In this document: positions 33,312-41,535 of the stretch, piece by piece | Layout: each line of letters begins with the position of its first letter | Numbering within the stretch: position 1 is the stretch's first letter | Origin: Enterocloster lavalensis | Lineage (GTDB): Bacteria > Bacillota > Clostridia > Lachnospirales > Lachnospiraceae | Direction of reading: 5' to 3' | NCBI RefSeq assembly: GCF_902364025.1 | Contig: NZ_CABJCG010000003.1 | Location: forward strand, 310,001 to 374,000 | DNA: 64,000 bases | Program-made: the position numbers and the translations under genes | Notes under the pieces: model-generated | The model's input: only the letters and a program-made list of their open reading frames with translations | What the model was told of the DNA's origin: nothing | Database searches by the model: none

Positions 33312-35174
33312 TCAATCCTTCTTTCTGTTTTTATAGTCCGGGTTCTTGTAGCGGCTGTATCCCTCCCGCAGAATCACTTTATGAACCACCGCAGGCTGAT
33401 AGCTCTGAGCCTCGATCACATAATCGTCGATGTCCGCGGGAATCGTCACAATATCCAGGAAATTTGCCGTGTAGCAAAATTCCGGGCGGCTCTTGGAATA
33501 AACCTTCACCTGCTCGCCGTCCACCACGGTGATCACCGTAAACTGTCCATGATTCTGTCCATGATACGCCGCGTGCGTATCCAGTTCGATCCTGTGGGTT
33601 TCATAATACATCAATTCCGTCCGGCCCACAACATATTCTTTATACCCCTCACCCTCTTCGATCAAAATCGGCTCAATAGCAATATTCTCCTTCACCCACT
33701 GGCTGTCCCGCTCGAAATGCAATACCTTCTCGGCGTTTTTCGTGTGAATGGGACGGGTATTTCCATCCTTGTCCTTGCGGTTGTAATCGTAAACCTTGTA
33801 AGTGTAAGAACCGATGGTCAGACTGCCCAGCTCCAGGATCAGCTGGTTTCTGCCGGAAGCGTGAACCGTACCAGCCGGCAGCATAATCTGGCGCCCGGGC
33901 ACGCTGTCCACCCAGTTAATATACTTCTGGTAATCCACCATCTCGTGGCTGGTCTCGGACGCTTTGGCCATTTCCAGAAATTCCCTGCCATCTCCGCTAA
34001 AGCCACAGTAGGTTTTCGCTCCGTGGCCGGTGGCGATCACATAATAAGCCTCGTCCTGTCTCCCGAACTCGTCGTAATTCTCGATCACAAAATCCTCGTC
34101 CGGGTGGACCTGAACCGACATGTTGCCATTGCTGTGCCAGGTGTCGTCGTAGTTAAAGCGCACCGGGAAGTACCCGTCGAATTCCTCCAGACAATGCTGG
34201 CCCATAATCTCCCGTCCCTTTTTCTGGACGAATGTGGAGAATGGGAAGTCCACCGCCTTGCCTGCCACATCAACCACAATGCTGACCTCCATGGGAATGA
34301 AATCAAAAATCCAGGCAATGTTGCCGGCAATCTCCTTGGGGATTCCCCTCACCTTACGGATCAATTCCCCGCCCCAGATTCCTTCCAGATATACGGGTTT
34401 TGCCCGGAAGGGATATTTGGCCAGCTCTGTTAAAATCCTGTCCATCGTTCCGCCCGCCATCATCATATAACGGTCGTCCCAGTTACCCAGCAGATAAAAA
34501 TCCAGAAGATTATTCTGAAGCAGCTCTTTGCGCAGCTTTACCGTTACCTCATAATCCACATAGTAATTCCGGCGCATCAGCAAATTAAATGGTCTTGACT
34601 CCCGGTCGCCGATGTTGACCACCTTATGTTCCCTGGCGCGGATAGCCGCCACTTTGGGCGTCACGTCCACATACCCAGCCACCTGGGCGTAGGGCCTGAG
34701 GGCGGCACAGAGACTTCCCAGCCCGTAAAGGATCGTATAGCCCATGGCCTGATCGTCCAGAATCCGGGATACGTTGGCGTTATCCACAAAATCATCGATG
34801 CTGCCCCGATACAGACGCCCGAAGAGCAGTACCGGGTCGTCCTCATAATTTAAGGGCAGGCTCTCAGCCGTCAGACCTTCAATCTCCTCCTGCGTTTTAT
34901 AGAGGTCCCTCATATCCACCAGCTTCACCTGACGGCCCCGTTTCTCCAGCTCCGCTTTCACCGCGCTCACCAGAGGCTCAAATGGGGCGCTGACATAACC
35001 GTCCAGGGCCAGGAGGGACTTGCCCTCCTTCTCCCTGAGCTCCATGGCCTGGGCAAGACGTCCGGCCATCTCTTCCATCTGTTCCGTCACATCATTTTGA
35101 ATTGCTTCCGGCAGGCTGATGTGATTGACCGCCTGTGTGTCATCATAAGCCAGAGGCTTAAACATAAAACTCAT
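33312..35174 (-). CDS. Class I mannose-6-phosphate isomerase, long form with extra N-terminal domain
   Basis: 620 residues. The C-terminal half (from about 250) is a phosphomannose isomerase: SVQVHPDEDFVIENYD, MLPAGTVHASGRNQ and LELGS segments. The N-terminal 230 residues (SLLALDGYVSAPFEPLVSAV, then QVKLVDMRDLYKTQEEIE) resemble a uridine-kinase/P-loop fold in which the GxxGxGKS loop has been lost. Long PMIs of this kind occur in other clostridia; the role of the extra domain is unknown. Second gene after the PTS permease. Confidence 0.82.
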   Translation of the reverse strand: MSFMFKPLAYDDTQAVNHISLPEAIQNDVTEQMEEMAGRLAQAMELREKEGKSLLALDGYVSAPFEPLVSAVKAELEKRGRQVKLVDMRDLYKTQEEIEGLTAESLPLNYEDDPVLLFGRLYRGSIDDFVDNANVSRILDDQAMGYTILYGLGSLCAALRPYAQVAGYVDVTPKVAAIRAREHKVVNIGDRESRPFNLLMRRNYYVDYEVTVKLRKELLQNNLLDFYLLGNWDDRYMMMAGGTMDRILTELAKYPFRAKPVYLEGIWGGELIRKVRGIPKEIAGNIAWIFDFIPMEVSIVVDVAGKAVDFPFSTFVQKKGREIMGQHCLEEFDGYFPVRFNYDDTWHSNGNMSVQVHPDEDFVIENYDEFGRQDEAYYVIATGHGAKTYCGFSGDGREFLEMAKASETSHEMVDYQKYINWVDSVPGRQIMLPAGTVHASGRNQLILELGSLTIGSYTYKVYDYNRKDKDGNTRPIHTKNAEKVLHFERDSQWVKENIAIEPILIEEGEGYKEYVVGRTELMYYETHRIELDTHAAYHGQNHGQFTVITVVDGEQVKVYSKSRPEFCYTANFLDIVTIPADIDDYVIEAQSYQPAVVHKVILREGYSRYKNPDYKNRKKD

Positions 35175-35232
35175 CGTTTGTTTCTCCTTCTCTTCTTAAC
35201 TTTATACTCCCTGAATTTCAGTTTCCTTTTGA

Positions 35233-36603
35233 TTAGAATTCCTCATCCTCAAACAATGCCAGCGCAGTGTCCTTCACTCCTACGGCGTAGGTGATCACGA
35301 AACCGGCCAGAATGGATACCGCATAAGCGACCAGATATGCCATGGGCTTGGTGTTTACCAGCGTTCCCAAAATTCCGGATACATTCATGGTCACCGCCCC
35401 CTGCCCGGGGAACAGGCCAAGTACCGCGCCTCCGCATGCGCCGCCCAGACAGGCCGTTATAAATGCTCTTCCGAGCGGAAGGGTTACGCCGAAGATAAGC
35501 GGCTCCCCGATTCCAAGAATACCGGCCGGCAAACCTCCGACCACAGCCCGCTGTAACCCTTTATTATGTTTGTATTTCAAATACAGCGCCAGGGAAGCCC
35601 CCACCTGTCCGCCGCCGGCCATGGAGCAGCAGGCGTACAGCGGCGTATATCCCAGATTTTCAATAAAGGTGGTGTGTACCGGCGACAATCCCTGATGCAT
35701 GCCGGTCATAACAAGCGGCAGGAAGAAACCCGCAATAATCGCATATGCCATAAATCCAGCCTTATCCATCAGCCACAGGAACGCGGCGGTAATTCCGTCT
35801 GTCACCAGACCGCAAACCGGCTGCAGCGCATAGATCGTCACCAGACCCACAATAATAATCGAGAGCAGCGACGGCAAATGGATCTTCAGTGCGTCCGGAA
35901 CCCGCTTTTTAATCTCACGTTCCACCACTGCAATCAGCGCACCGGCTGCCAGCGCCGCCAGGGTTCCTCCACGTCCGTTGGTAAAAATCAGGCCGAACAC
36001 GCCCATTTCGGTTCCCGCCAGCGCGCCCAGGTTGATAATAATACCGCCGGCTATCAATCCCAGATAGGGATTGCCGCCCATTACCCTGGCCGCCGACATT
36101 GCAACCGCAATGTTCAAATAAGTGAAAAATGTACTGGCCAGTACATTGACCGCAAACATAAAGGATGAGCTGGCCGGATCAAAAAGCGGCATTCCCGTCA
36201 TATTGAAAACCAGCGTCAAAACTTTCATAACGCCAAAGATCAGTCCGGCGCCGGCGAAAACAGGAATCAGCGGAGTGAATACCTGGGCAAAAAAGCTGAA
36301 AATGCCCGTAGCCGACTTCTTTTTCATGACCGCCTCGGTCTTGACCTCGCTGTATTTGATTCCCTCCATCTTCTTGATTTCCCCGCCAATAGTATCCGCA
36401 ACTCCCGGTCCCAAAACAATCTGCGGCTCCGTCTCGCTTCCAACCACCCGCAGGACTTCCTTTATCTTAGAAAGTTCGTCCCGCTTTACCAAGCCGGCGT
36501 CCTTGACGCAGACTCTCAACCGGGTCATACAGTTTTCAATCGATATCACATTGGATGCTCCGCCTAACGCTTCCACAATTTGAAATGCCAGTTGACTGCT
36601 CAT
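35233..36603 (-). CDS. PTS EIIBC permease, sucrose/N-acetylmuramate family (MurP-like)
   Basis: 456 residues. EIIB domain with phospho-cysteine in ENCMTRLRV (Cys25), then an EIIC domain with about ten membrane helices and the GIGEPLIFGVTLPLGRAF motif. No EIIA domain; it is supplied by the EIIA gene at the end of the operon. ATG at 36603 follows AAGGAGG. Presence of MupG suggests a disaccharide or amino-sugar; isomerases suggest a mannose- or glucose-yielding substrate. Confidence 0.88.
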   Translation of the reverse strand: MSSQLAFQIVEALGGASNVISIENCMTRLRVCVKDAGLVKRDELSKIKEVLRVVGSETEPQIVLGPGVADTIGGEIKKMEGIKYSEVKTEAVMKKKSATGIFSFFAQVFTPLIPVFAGAGLIFGVMKVLTLVFNMTGMPLFDPASSSFMFAVNVLASTFFTYLNIAVAMSAARVMGGNPYLGLIAGGIIINLGALAGTEMGVFGLIFTNGRGGTLAALAAGALIAVVEREIKKRVPDALKIHLPSLLSIIIVGLVTIYALQPVCGLVTDGITAAFLWLMDKAGFMAYAIIAGFFLPLVMTGMHQGLSPVHTTFIENLGYTPLYACCSMAGGGQVGASLALYLKYKHNKGLQRAVVGGLPAGILGIGEPLIFGVTLPLGRAFITACLGGACGGAVLGLFPGQGAVTMNVSGILGTLVNTKPMAYLVAYAVSILAGFVITYAVGVKDTALALFEDEEF

Positions 36604-36671
36604 GTTTTTCCTCCTTGCTTTACTGTAACCCTCCCGTGGGATCATGCAAACGCCGCCCCACGCCAACTGTT

Positions 36672-37538
36672 TCAGGGCTCTATATCCCCAGCCCCGTCTG
36701 TCTTTTTGGAAAAATGTGTCCGGATTATCTTGGGAACACACGTGTCGTAGTTTTTATTCACATAAGCGCTGTAGAGAATATCGATGATATTCGATTGGGC
36801 AATCCTGGACGACATGGCGCCCATCCGCGAAAACAGCTCGATGGTCGCAACATAAAGGCTGTAATCCGCTAATTTCACCAATTTGGACGGCTCAAATCGC
36901 GTGATGGCAATCACCGGCGTGCCGTTTTTCTTGGCGATCTCCGCACATTTAATCGTCTCCATCGTCACCCCTGAATAGCTGATCGCAATCACCACGTCCC
37001 TCTCCGTCGAATTTTTTGCGTGCAGAAGCTGCATATGCCAGTCGTCGCCAAAATAGCAGGATTTGTTGACCCTGACAAACTTCAGGCAGGCATCCCGCGC
37101 AATCAGCAGGGAGGCTCCCATCCCGAAAAAAATCAGATTGTCCGCAGCGTCGATCAACTCCAGGCAGGTGCTTAACACCTCCATATTCAGAAGCTTATTC
37201 GTATTTTCCAGGGACAAAATATTGCGGTATGTAACCTTTTGGGCAATCGCCTCAAGGGTGTCTGCCCGGTCAATTTCCCTGGTCTGCTCATCGCTGGCCT
37301 CTCTGCGCACTGCCAGCTCATACAACAACGCCTTGTGAAATTCCTTGTATCCGTCGAATCCGAGTTTCCGGCACAGCCGGATGATCGTGGAGGCAGATGT
37401 AAACGTGCGGCCGGCAAGCTGTTGAATACTCAAATCCACTGCAGATTCCGGACTCTGCATAAGCCATTTGATTGCGCCGCGTTCCGCCTCGCTGGCTCTC
37501 GGCAAGTATTCCTCCAACCGTACCAATACATTCTTCAT
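36672..37538 (-). CDS. RpiR/MurR family regulator of the PTS operon
   Basis: 288 residues. N-terminal HTH_6 domain (AGRTFTSASTIIRLCRKLG) and a SIS sugar-phosphate-binding domain (about 110-250; LIFFGMGASLLIARD, ISYSGVTMETI). First gene of the operon running to 30165; expected to sense the phosphorylated sugar and control its own operon. Confidence 0.9.
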   Translation of the reverse strand: MKNVLVRLEEYLPRASEAERGAIKWLMQSPESAVDLSIQQLAGRTFTSASTIIRLCRKLGFDGYKEFHKALLYELAVRREASDEQTREIDRADTLEAIAQKVTYRNILSLENTNKLLNMEVLSTCLELIDAADNLIFFGMGASLLIARDACLKFVRVNKSCYFGDDWHMQLLHAKNSTERDVVIAISYSGVTMETIKCAEIAKKNGTPVIAITRFEPSKLVKLADYSLYVATIELFSRMGAMSSRIAQSNIIDILYSAYVNKNYDTCVPKIIRTHFSKKTDGAGDIEP

Positions 37539-37564
37539 CCCGATTCCTCCATTCGACTAATTCC

Positions 37565-37592
37565 ATCATAACACTGGATATGTTTTTTTCAA
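37565..37592 (-). promoter_or_regulatory. Promoter of the PTS operon
   Basis: Minus-strand TTGAAA, 16-bp spacer, TATGAT, just upstream of the RpiR gene. The AT-rich stretch 37593-37790 beyond it shows no gene. Confidence 0.55.
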
Positions 37593-37831
37593 TATATCGA
37601 GAGCTTTATGGTATTTTATTTCATATCTTGGCTATTTTGTATATATTTTAAGGATAAAATGTGGTTATTTCAAATATTTTACCATATTTTGAAATTTTAT
37701 ACCATTATATCCTTCTACTTTGCAACAAAACATTTCGCATGATTTTTTTTAATCAGCAGCGGGGCATGGTCTTTCATGAAGATGATATCTATGCTAAAAT
37801 AACAGGGAATAACAGAAAGGTGAGACTTACT

Positions 37832-39082
37832 ATGAAGAGACGGAATATTTTGAAACTGCTTTTGTCAATCGCCCTGATCCTGGCGGTCAGCGGCTGTGGA
37901 GGCAGCTCGCTTCCAAGCTCCGGGCACGCCTCAGCGCAGGCGGAGCAAGCCGGGGCCGTCATGCTGCCCTCCGGAGAAGCCGGGCTGACCGTGCATTTTA
38001 TCGATGTCGGCCAGGGAGACAGCATCCTGGCGGAGTCGGACGGACGCTTTATGCTGGTGGACGCCGGTGAAAACGACCAGGCGGATACGGTTGTTTCTTA
38101 TTTGAAAGGCCAGGGGGTGGAAACCCTGGATTACGTGATCGGCACTCACCCCCACTCGGATCACATCGGCGGCCTGGACAAGGTTATCGACACCTTCGAC
38201 GTGGGGAAAGTCATCCTCCCCCCTGTGGAGCACACCACTAAAACCTTCGAGGACGTGCTGGACGCGGTGGCGGGCAAGGGACTGAAGCTGACCAAGCCGC
38301 GGGTGGGCGATACCTATACTCTTGGAAACGCCTCCTTCACCATCATCGCCCCCAACAAAGACTACGGGAACGATTTGAACAACTGGTCCGTTGGAATCCG
38401 CCTGGACTACGGCGATAACCGGTTCGTGATGTGCGGGGACGCGGAGGCCCTGGCCGAGGCGGATATTCTGAAAAATGGAATTGACATCTCCGCGGACGTG
38501 CTGAAGGCCGGGCACCACGGCAGCAGCACCTCCACCAGCGAGGCATTTCTGGATAAGGTCTCCCCATCGGTGGCTGTGATCCAGTGCGGAAAGAACAATT
38601 CCTATGGCCATCCCCACAAGGAAACCCTGGAAAAGTTTAAAGAGCGCGGAATTCAGGTATATCGCAACGACCGGGACGGCACAGTGGTGGCATACTGCGA
38701 CGGCACGGATATTGTCTGGGGGACCGGTGAAAAGTCCGGAACCGTGTCCGGGAATGGAGCCTCAGACAAAACCAGAGGAACCGGGAAGGCCGGACAATCC
38801 GGATTCTCAGGAGGCGGCAGACAGCAGTCGGACCGGACTTCCGGGGATAGCAATCAACAAACGGCTGGGACTTCCGGGGGCGAGACTTTTACGAGCGGCA
38901 CTTCCGGCACTACCACCGCCCCGCAAACCGCCTATATTCTGAACACCAACACGAAAAAATTCCACCTCCCCACCTGCTCCTCGGCCAAAAAAATAAAAGA
39001 CGAAAATCGGGAGACCTGGGAGGGGGACCGCGAAGAGCTGATCGGGCAGGGCTATTCCCCCTGCGGCCAGTGCAAACCATGA
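37832..39082 (+). CDS. ComEC/Rec2-like metallo-beta-lactamase lipoprotein
   Basis: 416 residues. Lipoprotein signal with lipobox VSGC (Cys at about 20). A metallo-beta-lactamase domain (VHFIDVGQGDSILAES, GTHPHSDHIGGLD) matches the free-standing ComEC nuclease-like domain. A Ser/Gly/Thr-rich linker leads to a C-terminal Cys-containing module (FHLPTCSSAKKI, SPCGQCKP) common in such proteins. Possibly an extracellular nuclease. ATG at 37832 follows AAAGGTGA. Followed by DUF3006 26 bp later, a common pairing. Confidence 0.87.
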   Translation: MKRRNILKLLLSIALILAVSGCGGSSLPSSGHASAQAEQAGAVMLPSGEAGLTVHFIDVGQGDSILAESDGRFMLVDAGENDQADTVVSYLKGQGVETLDYVIGTHPHSDHIGGLDKVIDTFDVGKVILPPVEHTTKTFEDVLDAVAGKGLKLTKPRVGDTYTLGNASFTIIAPNKDYGNDLNNWSVGIRLDYGDNRFVMCGDAEALAEADILKNGIDISADVLKAGHHGSSTSTSEAFLDKVSPSVAVIQCGKNNSYGHPHKETLEKFKERGIQVYRNDRDGTVVAYCDGTDIVWGTGEKSGTVSGNGASDKTRGTGKAGQSGFSGGGRQQSDRTSGDSNQQTAGTSGGETFTSGTSGTTTAPQTAYILNTNTKKFHLPTCSSAKKIKDENRETWEGDREELIGQGYSPCGQCKP

Positions 39083-39107
39083 TCATTTTACAAGGAGGGG
39101 TAACGCT

Positions 39108-39320
39108 ATGAAATATATCATCGACCGCCTGGAGGAGGGCATCGCAGTCTGCGAGAACGAATTGAAAAAGCTGATCTCCATCCCCAAAGACCTGCTGCCC
39201 GACGGGCTGAAGGAGGGCGACGTGCTGGAGGAACAGGAGGGGCGCTTCCTGCGCGACGAACAAGGGACAGAGGCGCGCAGGAAGGAGATGCGCAAGAAAC
39301 TGATGGATTTGTTTGATTGA
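39108..39320 (+). CDS. DUF3006 protein
   Basis: 70 residues, MKYIIDRLEEGIAVCENE start and LKEGDVLEEQEG core typical of DUF3006, small beta-barrel proteins regularly encoded next to ComEC-like MBL proteins. AAGGAGG precedes the ATG. Function unknown. Confidence 0.85.
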   Translation: MKYIIDRLEEGIAVCENELKKLISIPKDLLPDGLKEGDVLEEQEGRFLRDEQGTEARRKEMRKKLMDLFD

Positions 39321-39333
39321 CAAACCGGGCATA

Positions 39334-39382
39334 AAAAAATCAGGAAGAAATTTCCCTTTAAACGGATTTCTTCCTGATTTTT
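39334..39382. terminator. Bidirectional intrinsic terminator
   Basis: AAATCAGGAAGAAAT pairs with ATTTCTTCCTGATTT (15 bp) with A- and T-tracts on both sides. Ends the ComEC-like/DUF3006 transcript and could serve the convergent Rpn-like gene. Confidence 0.85.
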
Positions 39383-39510
39383 CATTGAGTTCAATCGACC
39401 TCCAGTGCAGCCAGCGGATGTTTATTTCATTTGCCGGTGCCCCGGGGTATAACCGTGCAATCTGGTCATAACCTCCAGGCAGCATTCCATCACACAAAAT
39501 CTTCTGCTAT

Positions 39511-40461
39511 TTATTCTCCCACATCCTCGTCCTCATACTCATATTCATACTCATCATCGTAAAAATCCTCCCCCCACAAAATCTCGAAAATCTCATCGCA
39601 ATCATATTCCGGGGCGGATTCACGGGCAGCCTCGCAGATCCGGGTGATCAACTCTATATCTTCTTCCAATTCCTCTGCGATCTCCTGGGCGTTCTTGCCC
39701 TTGCGAAGCTTCTTGCAGACCTGTTCAATCAATTTTGCCTTTGCGCCGGCCAGCCGCGCATACGCTTTTTCTTCCCACAACTGCATCAATCTCACCTCGT
39801 TTTCATCGTTGCTTTTAACCGCCCTTACCCGGTTATGGAGCAGCTTAAGACGCTGGCTCTCTGATTCCGCGGCAACCCGCTCATTAGACTTCTCCACATA
39901 TCGCAAAAGATCCAAAAGCTCCTGAGAACATCCTTCCGTCACAGTTCCCCTGGTGTTCAGAAAAATCCGCACTGCTCCGTCATCCAGATCAAGGGTGGAA
40001 TCCTCGTCACACTTCATGCGAAACGTGTACATGCAGCGATTCCTGCCGAACAAGTCAAAGGGCGCTATGGTGATCAGGCAGACATTGTTCATCTGATTAA
40101 AATCAACCACCCCAGGCTCCAGCAGCCCGGCGTCCAGAACGGACTGATAATACCTGCTTCTCCTGGGCAGGTTTCTGGTGTTCTTTCTCTGCATCTCAGA
40201 ATTATAGATATTGTCTTCCTCATCCTGTCCCCATACGTCCAAGCGGATTCCCCGGAATGTTGGCAGGGTACGGATCTCTTTTTCACTCTGCACGTTTGCC
40301 TTCAGGCGAATATTATGACCCAGGATAATCTCCAGCACTGCCCGGTAGGCCACCGGATCTTCCAGAACCTCGTTAAAGAGGAACCTGTTCAATAAATTTA
40401 GCTCCTTCAGCTCTTTACGTTTTCTGCGTTTTAAACGCCTTTTGTACCTCGTTTGCTCCAT
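39511..40461 (-). CDS. Rpn/PD-(D/E)XK nuclease family putative transposase-related protein
   Basis: 316 residues. Core with RLDVWGQDEEDNIYNSEMQ (Asp and the E-x-Q part of a PD-(D/E)XK site) and RSRYYQSVLDAGLL, as in Rpn recombination-promoting nucleases, which Lachnospiraceae carry in many copies. C-terminal helices and an extremely acidic tail (DDEYEYEYEDED). No inverted repeats or target-site duplication were seen, so I do not call an insertion sequence. The 280 bp upstream are AT-rich without another gene. Confidence 0.85.
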   Translation of the reverse strand: MEQTRYKRRLKRRKRKELKELNLLNRFLFNEVLEDPVAYRAVLEIILGHNIRLKANVQSEKEIRTLPTFRGIRLDVWGQDEEDNIYNSEMQRKNTRNLPRRSRYYQSVLDAGLLEPGVVDFNQMNNVCLITIAPFDLFGRNRCMYTFRMKCDEDSTLDLDDGAVRIFLNTRGTVTEGCSQELLDLLRYVEKSNERVAAESESQRLKLLHNRVRAVKSNDENEVRLMQLWEEKAYARLAGAKAKLIEQVCKKLRKGKNAQEIAEELEEDIELITRICEAARESAPEYDCDEIFEILWGEDFYDDEYEYEYEDEDVGE

Positions 40462-40674
40462 CGCATACTTCTCCTTTCATTTTAACATACAGATTCCTCT
40501 TTGTTAAGGCTCTTTGGAAAATCGCCGGCGAATCACCGGTTTTGATCTGTGCAGAACGCACGTTTTGAATCTTCAGATGATGTTATCATACTACATAATG
40601 CGCCTTGCACGCAAGAGACATTTTTCAAAAATATCCTTGAAATAATGTTGCCAATCCCCTTCAAAAAACGCACC

Positions 40675-40722
40675 AAAAAACAGCCCAAGCCGCCCTCCAA
40701 TCTCCGGGCCGCTCAGGCTGTC
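40675..40722 (-). terminator. Intrinsic terminator of the YHYH protein gene
   Basis: Minus-strand ACAGCC pairs with GGCTGT, with inner G/C pairing, followed by six T, 20 bp after the stop at 40742. Confidence 0.7.
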
Positions 40723-40741
40723 TTTACTCTCAATATCCCAT

Positions 40742-41344
40742 TTACCGAATCAACTTTCCACTCTCATCAAAGCACCACTTGACTCCGTCCACCGTCACCT
40801 CGCCGGTGACCATCTTCCCGTCTGTCCCGAGATAATACCGGTCGTTGCCCTCGTCGTACCAGCCGGTGCGCATGCAGTCGTTCTCGTCAAAGCTGTACCA
40901 GCAGCCGTCAATCTGCTTCCAACAGTTGTGGGCCATGGTTCCGTCCTCACAGCGGTACTTGTGATGGTCTCCGTCCTGCTTCCAGCCGCAGGTTCCGTCG
41001 TCCCAGCCGCAGTTGCCGGAAGCCGTGGTTTCGCGGACCGCCGCAGTGGTCTCCTGAACCGCTGCCCTTGTCTCCTGTCTCACCGCCTTTGTCTCCTGCA
41101 CCGCCGTGTCGTAGGGGCACACGCCGTTCTCGTGCAGATGGGCGGGATGTCCGCCGCAGTGGTAGTGGTAACTCCCAAGACCGCTGGCGTTCTTGTTGTC
41201 CTTGTGGCCGCCGTGGGAATCGGTTCTGCCGCCGTGGGCCTCCGCCACCATTTCCACTGGCGAGCCGGGAATCGCCGGGGCAGCGCCAGCCAGAAGCACA
41301 CCGCAGAGCGCTCCGGCCAGCAAACGCTTCATACTTTTGATCAT
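40742..41344 (-). CDS. Secreted YHYH-domain protein with wall-binding repeats
   Basis: 200 residues. Signal peptide to about 25; a His-rich YHYH motif (GLGSYHYHCGGHPAHLHENG) likely to bind metal; a Thr/Glu repeat linker (QETRAAVQET type); and C-terminal aromatic repeats (GWYDEGNDRYYLGTDGKMVTG). GGAGGTG precedes the ATG at 41344. YHYH proteins are widespread in clostridia but uncharacterised. Confidence 0.83.
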   Translation of the reverse strand: MIKSMKRLLAGALCGVLLAGAAPAIPGSPVEMVAEAHGGRTDSHGGHKDNKNASGLGSYHYHCGGHPAHLHENGVCPYDTAVQETKAVRQETRAAVQETTAAVRETTASGNCGWDDGTCGWKQDGDHHKYRCEDGTMAHNCWKQIDGCWYSFDENDCMRTGWYDEGNDRYYLGTDGKMVTGEVTVDGVKWCFDESGKLIR

Positions 41345-41535
41345 CTCACACCTCCGAAATCACATACTATCTTGATTTTACCATATATTCCGGAGTTTGT
41401 AACCACTTATACGGGACTTTTTGCAGCGTTTCCAGGACTTTTCCACAGCCTTACTGCACTGTTTCACATGTTCACGGTTTTCCTGGCAAGTTGTGAAACG
41501 CCTTCCCACAAACTATAAATGTTCCGGCATATCCC

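Noticed and set aside
39511..40461. Insertion sequence around the Rpn-like gene
   Set aside because: No terminal inverted repeats or target duplications were found by eye; only the protein family supports mobility.
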